A stretch of DNA of 8,370 nt, from positions 1 to 8,370 of the forward strand of contig JAITTH010000111.1 of the NCBI GenBank assembly GCA_031287295.1, read 5' to 3'. The notes under the pieces were generated by a model that made no database searches, was not told where the DNA came from, and saw only the letters and a program-made list of their open reading frames with translations. Shown one piece after another: positions 1 through 7,003 of the stretch (position 1 is the first letter of the stretch; each line of letters begins with the position of its first letter). The position numbers and the translations under genes were made by a program. This DNA comes from Eubacteriales Family XIII. Incertae Sedis bacterium (GTDB lineage Bacteria > Bacillota > Clostridia > Peptostreptococcales > Anaerovoracaceae).

Positions 1-1161
1 GGCATATTATCCGTGGGTGGGAATGTCATCCGTGCCGGTGTTGTTCCGACCCCTGCGATAGCTCATTTGGTTCAGCAAATGAAAGCCGATTGTGGTGTTG
101 TGATTTCCGCCTCCCATAATCCCTATGAATACAATGGGATAAAGTTTTTCAATCGAGATGGTTTTAAGCTTGATGATGCGATTGAAGATGAGATTGAAGC
201 GCTCATACGTGGCTCGTTCGGGGCGCAGGCGCGGAAAGGTCGAGAGATCGGTCGCACACTGGAACGGGCGGAAGACGCTTTGCATAGCTATGTGGATTAT
301 CTGACGCAAAGCGTAGAAGAACGCTTTGGCGGATTGAAAATTGTAATTGATTGCGCAAATGGTGCGGCTTCGCGTGCGGCACCGCTTGTGTTCGAAAAGC
401 TCGGTGCTGAGGCGATTTTTATCGGCAACACGCCCGATGGCATGAACATCAATGACAAGGTAGGTTCGACCTATCCGGAGACCTTGCAAAAGGTGGTGCT
501 TCGCGAAAAAGCAGATCTCGGTCTCGCTTTTGACGGAGACGCAGATCGGCTCATTGCGGTAGATGAAAAAGGGAACATCATCGACGGCGATATGTTGATG
601 TATGTCTGCGCGAAGGATATGAAAGACCAAGGCTGCCTGTCAGGGAATTTACTTACCGCTACGGTTATGAGCAATATTGGACTTAAGGTTGCGCTGGAAG
701 AAGCAGGGATTGATCTTCAACTTGCCGACGTCGGGGATCGATATGTTTTGGAAATGATGCGTCGTACGGGTAGCGTGCTTGGCGGAGAACAATCCGGACA
801 CATCATATTTTTAGATAAAAACACGACCGGTGATGGGCTTTATGCCGCGTTACGTTTTACGGGAGCGCTTCTTCGGGAAGGCGTAAAAGCATCGGAGGCG
901 GTGCGCGGTATTCACATTTTTCCGCAGGTGTTGGTCAATGCACGGGTTCGAAATGAAAATAAAAACCGCTACGCGGAAGATGAGGAGATTCACGCGACAA
1001 TCGATAAGATTGAATCACAGTTTGCGGGAGAAGGACGCGTGCTCATTCGGCCCTCGGGAACGGAACCACTCGTTCGCGTCATGATCGAGGGCGCAGATCA
1101 GCAACAACTCAATGAAGCTGCACAATCGCTTTCAGCGCTCATCGAAAAGAAACTAGGATAA
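1..1161 (+). CDS. glmM: Phosphoglucosamine mutase, 5'-truncated by window edge
   Basis: This enzyme interconverts glucosamine-6-phosphate and glucosamine-1-phosphate in the cytoplasm, the step between GlmS and GlmU on the way to UDP-GlcNAc. The frame is already open at base 1, so the GTG at 13 is an internal valine and about 60 N-terminal residues of the usual ~450 lie outside the window. Three diagnostic alpha-D-phosphohexomutase motifs are visible. The phosphoserine loop ISASHNP has its active serine codon at 112-114. The Mg-binding loop DGDADR is at 532-549. The sugar-binding loop GEQSGH is at 784-801. The C-terminal phosphate-binding RPSGTEP begins at 1048. The GEQSGH loop and the glmS gene directly downstream favour GlmM over a phosphomannomutase or phosphoglucomutase paralogue. 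The stop TAA is 11 bases before the glmS ATG, so the two are surely cotranscribed. GlmM normally needs activation by phosphorylation of the active serine. Confidence 0.96.
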   Translation, partial: GILSVGGNVIRAGVVPTPAIAHLVQQMKADCGVVISASHNPYEYNGIKFFNRDGFKLDDAIEDEIEALIRGSFGAQARKGREIGRTLERAEDALHSYVDYLTQSVEERFGGLKIVIDCANGAASRAAPLVFEKLGAEAIFIGNTPDGMNINDKVGSTYPETLQKVVLREKADLGLAFDGDADRLIAVDEKGNIIDGDMLMYVCAKDMKDQGCLSGNLLTATVMSNIGLKVALEEAGIDLQLADVGDRYVLEMMRRTGSVLGGEQSGHIIFLDKNTTGDGLYAALRFTGALLREGVKASEAVRGIHIFPQVLVNARVRNENKNRYAEDEEIHATIDKIESQFAGEGRVLIRPSGTEPLVRVMIEGADQQQLNEAAQSLSALIEKKLG

Positions 1162-1172
1162 GAGGAAAAAAC

Positions 1173-3002
1173 ATGTGTGGAATTGTAGGTTATATCGGCA
1201 ACGATAGTGCAAAAAACGTAATCATCAACGGACTTCGGGGTTTGGAGTACCGGGGATATGATTCTGCCGGAATTGCCTTGGGCAGTCGGGGGCGGATTTT
1301 GGTGCGCAAAGAATCCGGCGCGTTGGAAAACTTAGAGAAGAAGATTACCAAATCCGAATTTGACGGGAAGATTGGCATCGGGCATACCCGTTGGGCGACG
1401 CACGGCAGTCCGACGCGCGAAAATGCACATCCGCACCTCTCGGCAGACGGGAAAATCGCAGTTGTGCACAATGGAATCATTGAGAACTACGATGAACTGA
1501 AGCCATGGCTTATCGAAAACCATCACATTGAATATCGATCGGAGACCGATACAGAGACGATTGCACATCTCATCGGTGTTTATTACCAGGGCGATCTTGA
1601 AAGCGCCGTAAAGAAGGCGGTTTTGCGTATGCGGGGAACCTATGCGTTTGCTGCCATTGCTGCGGACGAGCCAAATAAAATCGTTGCGGTACGGAAAGAT
1701 GCCCCGCTTATCGCCGGAATCGGTGAAAATTGTAATTACCTGGCGTCGGACATTCCTGCCTTGCTGAAATACACACGAGACATTTATCTCATTGAAAATG
1801 ATGAGATGGTAATCCTAACGAAAGACGAAATCAAGATTTACGATGCCGATGGCACACGTGTGAAACGTGAAATTATGCGTGTAACCTGGGACGCTGATGC
1901 AGCGGAAAAAGGTGGCTACGAGCATTTTATGATGAAGGAAATGTGCGAACAGCCGGATGCCATTCGCAAGACACTGCTTCCAAGGATAGACAACAAAGGA
2001 CGCATCAAATTAGACGGAATTAAATTCGAAAAAGATGATTTGGATGTATTGGACCATATCTACATCGTTGCCTGCGGTACGGCTTATCATGCAGGTCTGC
2101 AAGGAAAGAGCCTGTTTGAAAAATATGTTAAGATTCCGACCGAGGTCGATTTGGCTTCGGAGTTTCGCTATCGAAAGCCTCTCGTCGATAACCGAACGCT
2201 CTTCATCTGCATCAGCCAGTCAGGTGAAACACAGGACACGCTTGCGGCACTTCGGGAAGCCAAAAAACAGGGCGCGCGCATTCTTTCGATTTGCAATGCA
2301 ATGGGCAGCTCCATCGCACGTGAGTCCGACGATGTCCTTTACACGTGGGCAGGTCCGGAAATTGCCGTGGCTTCCACGAAGGCGTATACAACACAACTCA
2401 TCTGTCTGCATTTGATTTCCATGTACATGGGCAGGGTGCGAGGAACGTTGCCGAAGGTCGAATTCGAGAGAATAATCGAGGAACTGAAAACGCTGCCCGA
2501 AAAAGCAGAAGAGACATTAAAGACGGAAAATGTAATGAGAGAACTCGCAGAGAAGTTCTTCATCAAAGAGCAGATTTTCTATATCGGACGAGGGACGGAT
2601 GTCGGAACTGCCTATGAAGGAAGCCTAAAACTCAAAGAGATTTCCTACATCAATTCTTTTGCCATTGCTGCCGGAGAATTGAAGCATGGAACCATTGCGC
2701 TCATTCGAAAGCAGACGCTTTTTTTCGCACTTGCAACACAAGATTTTTTGTATGAGAAGATGCACTCCAACATTGAAGAGATTAAAGCGAGAAATGCACA
2801 CACGGTCGGAATCACAAAAGACGGAAACAAGCGCCTTGCAAAAATCTGTGACGAGGTCGTGTACATTCCAAAATGCTCCGACGAAGTTGCATCGATTCTT
2901 GCGGTCATTCCGTTACAACTATTGGCCTATCACATTGCAAAACTCAGAAAAAGAGATATAGACAAACCAAGGAATCTGGCAAAATCCGTTACAGTTGAGT
3001 GA
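1173..3002 (+). CDS. glmS: Glutamine--fructose-6-phosphate aminotransferase (isomerizing)
   Basis: GlmS makes glucosamine-6-phosphate from fructose-6-phosphate and glutamine, the committed step of amino-sugar synthesis. At 609 residues it has the same length as the E. coli enzyme. The start is fixed by MCGIVGYIG, where Cys2 becomes the N-terminal nucleophile of the class II glutamine amidotransferase domain, and by AGAGGA six bases upstream. The amidotransferase domain also shows HTRWATHG (residues 71-78) and VHNGIIENY (98-106). Two SIS sugar-isomerase domains follow, with CGTAYHAG (301-308), ISQSGETQDT (347-356), EGSLKLKEISY (482-492) and GELKHG (501-506, with the ring-opening histidine 505). 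The tail LAKSVTVE carries Lys604, which forms the Schiff base with the sugar. The segment just before GELKHG reads YINSFAIAA, where many bacterial enzymes have YIHAEAYAA; this divergence is not at a known catalytic residue. The gene lies between glmM and the ADP-ribosylglycohydrolase-like gene, with 11- and 17-base gaps. Confidence 0.98.
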   Translation: MCGIVGYIGNDSAKNVIINGLRGLEYRGYDSAGIALGSRGRILVRKESGALENLEKKITKSEFDGKIGIGHTRWATHGSPTRENAHPHLSADGKIAVVHNGIIENYDELKPWLIENHHIEYRSETDTETIAHLIGVYYQGDLESAVKKAVLRMRGTYAFAAIAADEPNKIVAVRKDAPLIAGIGENCNYLASDIPALLKYTRDIYLIENDEMVILTKDEIKIYDADGTRVKREIMRVTWDADAAEKGGYEHFMMKEMCEQPDAIRKTLLPRIDNKGRIKLDGIKFEKDDLDVLDHIYIVACGTAYHAGLQGKSLFEKYVKIPTEVDLASEFRYRKPLVDNRTLFICISQSGETQDTLAALREAKKQGARILSICNAMGSSIARESDDVLYTWAGPEIAVASTKAYTTQLICLHLISMYMGRVRGTLPKVEFERIIEELKTLPEKAEETLKTENVMRELAEKFFIKEQIFYIGRGTDVGTAYEGSLKLKEISYINSFAIAAGELKHGTIALIRKQTLFFALATQDFLYEKMHSNIEEIKARNAHTVGITKDGNKRLAKICDEVVYIPKCSDEVASILAVIPLQLLAYHIAKLRKRDIDKPRNLAKSVTVE

Positions 3003-3009
3003 GAAAACA

Positions 3010-3014
3010 AGAGG
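3010..3014 (+). promoter_or_regulatory. Ribosome binding site deciding the start at 3020
   Basis: AGAGG lies five bases before ATG 3020. It supports that start over the in-frame GTG at 2999, which would overlap the glmS stop and would have to use sequence inside the glmS end as a binding site. The resulting N-terminus, MKVTKEHFRGCLLGG, also matches where members of this family usually begin. Confidence 0.75.
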
Positions 3015-3019
3015 TTCCT

Positions 3020-3997
3020 ATGAAAGTAACGAAAGAGCATTTTCGAGGTTGCCTGCTCGGTGGCGCAACGGCAGACGCGCGCGCCTATGGGGTACGGCAG
3101 GATGGTAAGGATCTTATCTGTGACAATACGCAGATGACCTCGTTTACACTAGATGGACTGGTTTGGGCGGCCGATCGTGCAGCGAGTAAAGGCGTTTACG
3201 CTTACATTCCGTGTCTGTTCTATTCGTATCAGAAATGGTACTACACGCAGACGGGTAATCTTGCCGACAAAAACTATGGTTTTATTCTCGGTGGTGAGCT
3301 TCTCGAATGGGATGAATTGTTTGCGCGTCGCGGAAATGGGGTCACAAGTCTTACGGCGTTGGCGGGAAGCATCGACAACAAATTCGGAACGATAAAAAAC
3401 CGCATTAACAATTCAAACAATTGTGGGTGTGTAACCCGTGTCGCGCCTATAGGTCTTTACTTTTGGAACAATCCGAAGACCGCATTTCGCATTGGTTCAG
3501 AGAGTGGTGCCTTGACACATGGACATATAGACGCGATTTTGTCTTCCGGATATTATGCGGCATTTATGGCCTATATCGTCTCGGGACACACCTTGCGTGC
3601 TGCCGCGAACAATGCCTTGGCACTTTTGAAAGCAGAACAGGGTCATGAAAACACATCTGTTTTGATTGAGAAGGCACTCGAACTGTCTGCGTCGAATATC
3701 GCACTGAACAAGGCCGTGGGACAACTGGGGCAAGGATTTATGGCATGTGAATGCGCTGCACTCGCTACCTATATGTGCCTGAAATATGAAGAGGATTTTG
3801 ATGGCGCGATTCTTGCCACGATGAGCTTTTCCGGAAACAATCGGGGCGTGGCGGCGGTCACAGGGAATGCCCTTGGCACATTCTATAACGCCACAGTTAT
3901 TCCTACGAGCTGGATAAACGATGTTGAATTGGCAGATCTGATGGTACACGGTGCAGATCTTCTTTTAGAGCGCACGGACGTTACGGAGAACGGCTAA
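3020..3997 (+). CDS. ADP-ribosylglycohydrolase-fold protein with degenerate metal site (probable pseudoenzyme)
   Basis: A 325-residue cytoplasmic all-helical protein of the DraG/ARH (ADP-ribosylglycohydrolase) family. Family features seen: HFRGCLLGG at residues 7-15, CDNTQMTSFT (34-43) where most members have SDDTQMT, WYYTQTG (73-79), ARR-GNGVTSLTAL (102-114), NNSNNCGCVTRVAPIGLYF (around 130-148) and LTHGH (165-169). Active members bind two metals through a Glu in the first helix, the Asp-Asp of the DDT motif and a late GDxDxT motif. Here those positions, aligned by eye, read Arg26, Asp35-Asn36 and Gly-Asn-Asn-Arg-Gly (272-276). Most metal ligands are therefore lost, and hydrolysis of ADP-ribosyl bonds is unlikely. 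The frame is intact and codon use looks normal, so it is not a decayed gene. The protein has eight cysteines, including C135-x-C137 and C243-x-C245. Its stop overlaps the ahcY start by one base, which suggests a role alongside the SAH hydrolase, perhaps binding a nucleoside, NAD or ADP-ribose. The fold is confident; the function is unknown. Confidence 0.85.
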   Translation: MKVTKEHFRGCLLGGATADARAYGVRQDGKDLICDNTQMTSFTLDGLVWAADRAASKGVYAYIPCLFYSYQKWYYTQTGNLADKNYGFILGGELLEWDELFARRGNGVTSLTALAGSIDNKFGTIKNRINNSNNCGCVTRVAPIGLYFWNNPKTAFRIGSESGALTHGHIDAILSSGYYAAFMAYIVSGHTLRAAANNALALLKAEQGHENTSVLIEKALELSASNIALNKAVGQLGQGFMACECAALATYMCLKYEEDFDGAILATMSFSGNNRGVAAVTGNALGTFYNATVIPTSWINDVELADLMVHGADLLLERTDVTENG

Positions 3998-5259
3998 TGA
4001 TTCCTTACGATGTCAAGGATATCGGCTTGTCAGCAGAAGGTGCACGTGGCATTGATTGGGTGCGTGCAAACATGCCGCTCCTTCGTGCGCTGGAAGAAAA
4101 GTATGCAGGTCTTCTTCCCGAAGAAAAACCACTGCATAATGTAAAAATCAGTTTATCCATTCATATGGAACCCAAAACGGCATACCTGTGTAAAGTTCTT
4201 TCCTTGGCAGGTGCCGTTGTTTCTGCCACAGGAAGCAATGTGCTCTCTACGCAAGATTCTGTTGCTGCGGCGCTTGCAGCAGAAGGCATCCATATCTATG
4301 CCATTCACGGTGAAAGTGAAGATGACTATTTCAGACACATTGAAATGTGTCTCGAACACAAGCCCAACATCGTGATTGATGATGGTGGCGACCTTGTCGG
4401 GATGCTCCATGGGAAAAGACCCGACCTTGCAACAGACGTTTGGGGCGGATGCGAAGAAACCACAACAGGCATTCTTCGGTTGAACGCAATGGAGCGTACA
4501 GGCGAACTCAAATTTCCGATGCTTGCGGTAAACGATGCGCGTTGTAAGTATTTGTTTGACAATCGCTACGGCACAGGGCAGTCGGTCTGGGATTCGATTC
4601 TTCGAAATACAAATTTGATTATTGCGTCAAAGACGGTAGTTGTCGCAGGATACGGTTGGTGCTCGAAAGGCATTGCCATGCGAGCGGCGGCACTCGGGGC
4701 CTCTGTTATCGTTACGGAAATAGACCCCGTGAAAGCAATTGAAGCACGCATGGATGGCTATGCGGTCATGACCATGGACGAAGCGGCACCGTACGGGGAT
4801 ATTTTTATTTCGGCGACAGGCTGTAAAGATGTCATCACGATGCGACACATCCTCAAAATGAAAGACCGCACAATCTTGGCAAACGCAGGGCATTTTAATG
4901 TGGAAGTCGATGTTGTAGGTCTTGAGAAATCCGCATTACAATCGTATGAGGCGCGAAAGAATATCACGGCATACGTGCTCGAAAATGGAAAGACCGTAAT
5001 GCTTATGGCGGAAGGCCGGCTTGTCAATCTTGCTGCTGCAGACGGGCATCCGGCGGAGATTATGGATATGAGCTTTGCCGTACAGTTCCATGCGGCACTC
5101 TATTTGGCACAACACAAAGGTCTTCTCGAAAACAGAGTGCACCGTGTTTCCGCAGAAATAGATGAACAAATTGCGCGTGAAAAACTGAAGTCCTGGGGTG
5201 TCAAGATAGATTCCCTGACGCCGGAACAAGAAAAATACTTAGGCAACTGGAAAGTATAG
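3997..5259 (+). CDS. ahcY: S-adenosylhomocysteine hydrolase, Thermotoga/archaeal type
   Basis: This NAD-dependent enzyme splits S-adenosylhomocysteine into adenosine and homocysteine, removing the product inhibitor of SAM methyltransferases. The 420-residue length and the GYGWCSKG dinucleotide-binding loop (218-225) mark the short Thermotoga/archaeal branch; the human-like branch has GYGDVGKG, an extra insertion and a longer C-terminus. Catalytic residues are conserved: His56, STQD (84-87), DDGGDL (128-133), EETTTG (153-158), Asn179, Lys184, FDN (187-189, with Asp188), Glu241 for the NAD ribose, NAGHF (296-300, with His299) and GHP (350-352). In the adenine pocket, the positions that are Thr57 and Glu59 in the human enzyme are Glu58 and Lys60 here (HMEPKT, 56-61). 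The related Methanocaldococcus enzyme prefers S-inosylhomocysteine, so the true substrate is uncertain. The start ATG overlaps the preceding stop as TAATG; GGAGAA at 3985-3990 serves as binding site, and coupling is likely. Confidence 0.93.
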   Translation: MIPYDVKDIGLSAEGARGIDWVRANMPLLRALEEKYAGLLPEEKPLHNVKISLSIHMEPKTAYLCKVLSLAGAVVSATGSNVLSTQDSVAAALAAEGIHIYAIHGESEDDYFRHIEMCLEHKPNIVIDDGGDLVGMLHGKRPDLATDVWGGCEETTTGILRLNAMERTGELKFPMLAVNDARCKYLFDNRYGTGQSVWDSILRNTNLIIASKTVVVAGYGWCSKGIAMRAAALGASVIVTEIDPVKAIEARMDGYAVMTMDEAAPYGDIFISATGCKDVITMRHILKMKDRTILANAGHFNVEVDVVGLEKSALQSYEARKNITAYVLENGKTVMLMAEGRLVNLAAADGHPAEIMDMSFAVQFHAALYLAQHKGLLENRVHRVSAEIDEQIAREKLKSWGVKIDSLTPEQEKYLGNWKV

Positions 5260-5265
5260 TTTGTT
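5231..5265. terminator. Possible weak bidirectional terminator between convergent operons
   Basis: A six-base inverted repeat, ATACTT (5235-5240) and AAGTAT (5252-5257), encloses an 11-base loop at the very end of ahcY. Read rightward it is followed by TTTGTT (5260-5265). Read leftward, as the end of the gltX transcript, it is followed by TTTTT (complement of 5231-5235). The T-tracts on both sides fit a shared terminator for genes whose stops are 39 bases apart. The stem has only one G-C pair, so it would be weak. Confidence 0.3.
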
Positions 5266-5298
5266 CGAGCATCCAGAGCGTCCTTGTCGAAGAATCGT

Positions 5299-6981
5299 CT
5301 AGGTGATGGAACGTTCTATTCTCGTTTTTGTGATTTCCTCACCTAAGATTTGCTGAATTTCATATAGATCCGGCGAGGATGCCCTGCCGACGAGTGCGAT
5401 GCGGATTACGCTGCTCACATCCCCAACGTGTCCTTTAAAGGCGTCCGGGTTCTTCTTGAAGTCTTTTGGCTTTGCGGCATAACCGTTTTTTATGGAGATT
5501 TCGCGAATCTTGTCAAACCATACATCACGATCATCGGCGAGATTGAAGGATTCGAGGTAGTCTTTCAACAAAAGGGAGACATCGTTTGTTGCATTTTCCG
5601 GCCAAGCATCTTCGATGACAAAAAATTCATCATAAAAATACGAAATGAAATCTCGAATTTGTTTTGCATATGCCAAGTCTTTGCGTGGTTTGTCGCCTGT
5701 ACGTCCGATGTCGAGAATCTGTTCTAATTTTCTTTTGTCTGCCGAGAAGACCTTGTATGCTTCTTCATCGAACAGGCGTGCCCAGTCAAGTAAAAACGTT
5801 GCAAGATCCGAGGCAGGAATTGAGAGCAGCACATCCTTGCTCACATCTTGAAGCTTTTCGAGGTCGAACAGAATTCCGGAGGTGCCCATTTTTTCCGAGG
5901 TCATTTGGAAGTTGTCTATGGTCGCGTCCGGGTTTTCCATGCGCCACTCCTCAAAATTCGAATTGATAATCGTAAGCAGATATTCGAGAATCGCTTGCGG
6001 GTGATACCCTTCCTGTCTGTAATACGACAGGGAAAGTTCAGGGTCCTTCCGCTTTGAAAGCTTGCGTTTTTTATCCCCATCCATTTTCATGAGTACGGTG
6101 GTGTGACAATAGATGGGTAGCTTCCACGCGAGGGCCTCGAACAGTGCAACATGGATTGGCAGCGAAGAGAGCCATTCTTCCCCGCGGATTACGTGCGTCG
6201 TTCGCATAAAGTGGTCGTCTACAACATGCGCAAAATGATAGGTCGGAAGACCATCAGACTTTAGAATAACAACATCCATCTCATTCTTTGGCATGGTGAG
6301 CTTTCCGCGAATTCCGTCCATTGCCTCCATCTGGCTGCCGTCCGGCGCGTCTGCACGAAAACGAATCACATAAGGTTTCTTTTCCGAAAGCAATGTCTCA
6401 TATTCCGCTACGGTTCGGTCGCGATATTTTGCCCACTTACCATAAATGCCGGGTGTCAATTTTTCCTGCTCTTGCGTTTCGCGAATCGCAGAAATTTCTT
6501 CTTCGGTGAGAAAACAAGGATAGGCTTTCCCTGTTAAGACCAATTGCTTGACAAATGTTTTGTAAATTTCCTCACGTGCACTCTGGTAATAGGGACCGTA
6601 GTTTCCCTTTTCTGATATAGCATTCGTTTTTTCATCATACATGACGCCTTCTGCGAAATTTACACCGAAATAGACAAGTTGCGAAATAAGAGATTCGACA
6701 GCGCCTTCCACTTCACGTTTTCGATCTGTATCTTCGATGCGCAGGAGGCAGATGCCGTTTGTCTGCTTTGCCAATTTTTCATTGATGAAGGTCATGTACA
6801 GATTGCCAAGGTGAATGAATCCGGTGGGGCTGGGACCAAGGCGTGTCACAAATGCGTTTTCCGGAAGCGATCTCTCCGGGAAAATGGATTCAAAGTAGGT
6901 CGGGTCACCGCCGGACTTACTTCCGTCAAGTTCCGGAAATAACAATTCTGTTAACTGTAAAAAATCTTTTGGGGAATTCAT
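5299..6981 (-). CDS. gltX: Glutamyl-tRNA synthetase, long clostridial type
   Basis: This class I synthetase joins glutamate to tRNA in the cytoplasm. The Rossmann core starts with TRLGPSPTGFIHLGN (46-60), in which the HIGH signature is HLGN; then come RIEDTDRKREVEG (81-93), YHFAHVVDDH (248-257) and RGEEW (266-270). The KMSKS signature is KRKLSKRKD (305-313). The C-terminal anticodon-binding part ends with a VGRASSPDLYE-like segment typical of bacterial GluRS. At 560 residues it is longer than the common 465-490. About 45 residues precede the catalytic core, and the cysteine cluster of the E. coli zinc site is not seen (only Cys156 in that region). The start is supported by AGGAG seven bases upstream. 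It lies 22 bases downstream of the M20 gene and is probably cotranscribed from the promoter near 8180, since no promoter is seen between them. Whether it also charges tRNA-Gln cannot be read from the sequence. Confidence 0.96.
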   Translation of the reverse strand: MNSPKDFLQLTELLFPELDGSKSGGDPTYFESIFPERSLPENAFVTRLGPSPTGFIHLGNLYMTFINEKLAKQTNGICLLRIEDTDRKREVEGAVESLISQLVYFGVNFAEGVMYDEKTNAISEKGNYGPYYQSAREEIYKTFVKQLVLTGKAYPCFLTEEEISAIRETQEQEKLTPGIYGKWAKYRDRTVAEYETLLSEKKPYVIRFRADAPDGSQMEAMDGIRGKLTMPKNEMDVVILKSDGLPTYHFAHVVDDHFMRTTHVIRGEEWLSSLPIHVALFEALAWKLPIYCHTTVLMKMDGDKKRKLSKRKDPELSLSYYRQEGYHPQAILEYLLTIINSNFEEWRMENPDATIDNFQMTSEKMGTSGILFDLEKLQDVSKDVLLSIPASDLATFLLDWARLFDEEAYKVFSADKRKLEQILDIGRTGDKPRKDLAYAKQIRDFISYFYDEFFVIEDAWPENATNDVSLLLKDYLESFNLADDRDVWFDKIREISIKNGYAAKPKDFKKNPDAFKGHVGDVSSVIRIALVGRASSPDLYEIQQILGEEITKTRIERSIT

Positions 6982-6988
6982 ACGTAGG

Positions 6989-6993
6989 CTCCT
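6989..6993 (-). promoter_or_regulatory. Ribosome binding site of gltX
   Basis: On the minus strand AGGAG lies seven bases before the ATG ending at 6981. This supports that start and hence the ~45-residue extension in front of the catalytic core. It also contrasts with the M20 gene of the same operon, which has no such site. Confidence 0.8.
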
Positions 6994-7003
6994 AAGGGTG
7001 ATT

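Noticed and set aside
13..15. GTG at 13 as the start of glmM
   Set aside because: The frame is open to base 1 and the family needs about 60 more residues before this point, so the gene is cut by the window edge.
7..630. Long open frame on the minus strand (207 codons)
   Set aside because: It lies antisense to strongly conserved glmM motifs and shows no recognisable protein features.
2035..2415. Open frame of 126 codons on the plus strand inside glmS
   Set aside because: It overlaps conserved SIS-domain coding sequence in another frame and has no motif of its own.
2999..3001. GTG overlapping the glmS stop as start of the ADP-ribosylglycohydrolase-like gene
   Set aside because: ATG 3020 has AGAGG at the right distance and yields the usual family N-terminus; the extra seven residues match nothing.
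3497..3949. Open frame of 150 codons on the minus strand
   Set aside because: It is antisense to the ADP-ribosylglycohydrolase-like gene; its composition is typical of a shadow frame and no start signal is seen.
3020..5259. Reading the DraG-like gene and its neighbour as an ADP-ribosylation toxin-antitoxin or defence system
   Set aside because: No ADP-ribosyltransferase is present, the partner is a clear SAH hydrolase, and the surroundings are housekeeping genes.
5264..5291. TTCGA/TCGAA inverted repeat between ahcY and gltX
   Set aside because: Five base pairs with an 18-base loop and no following T-tract is expected by chance.
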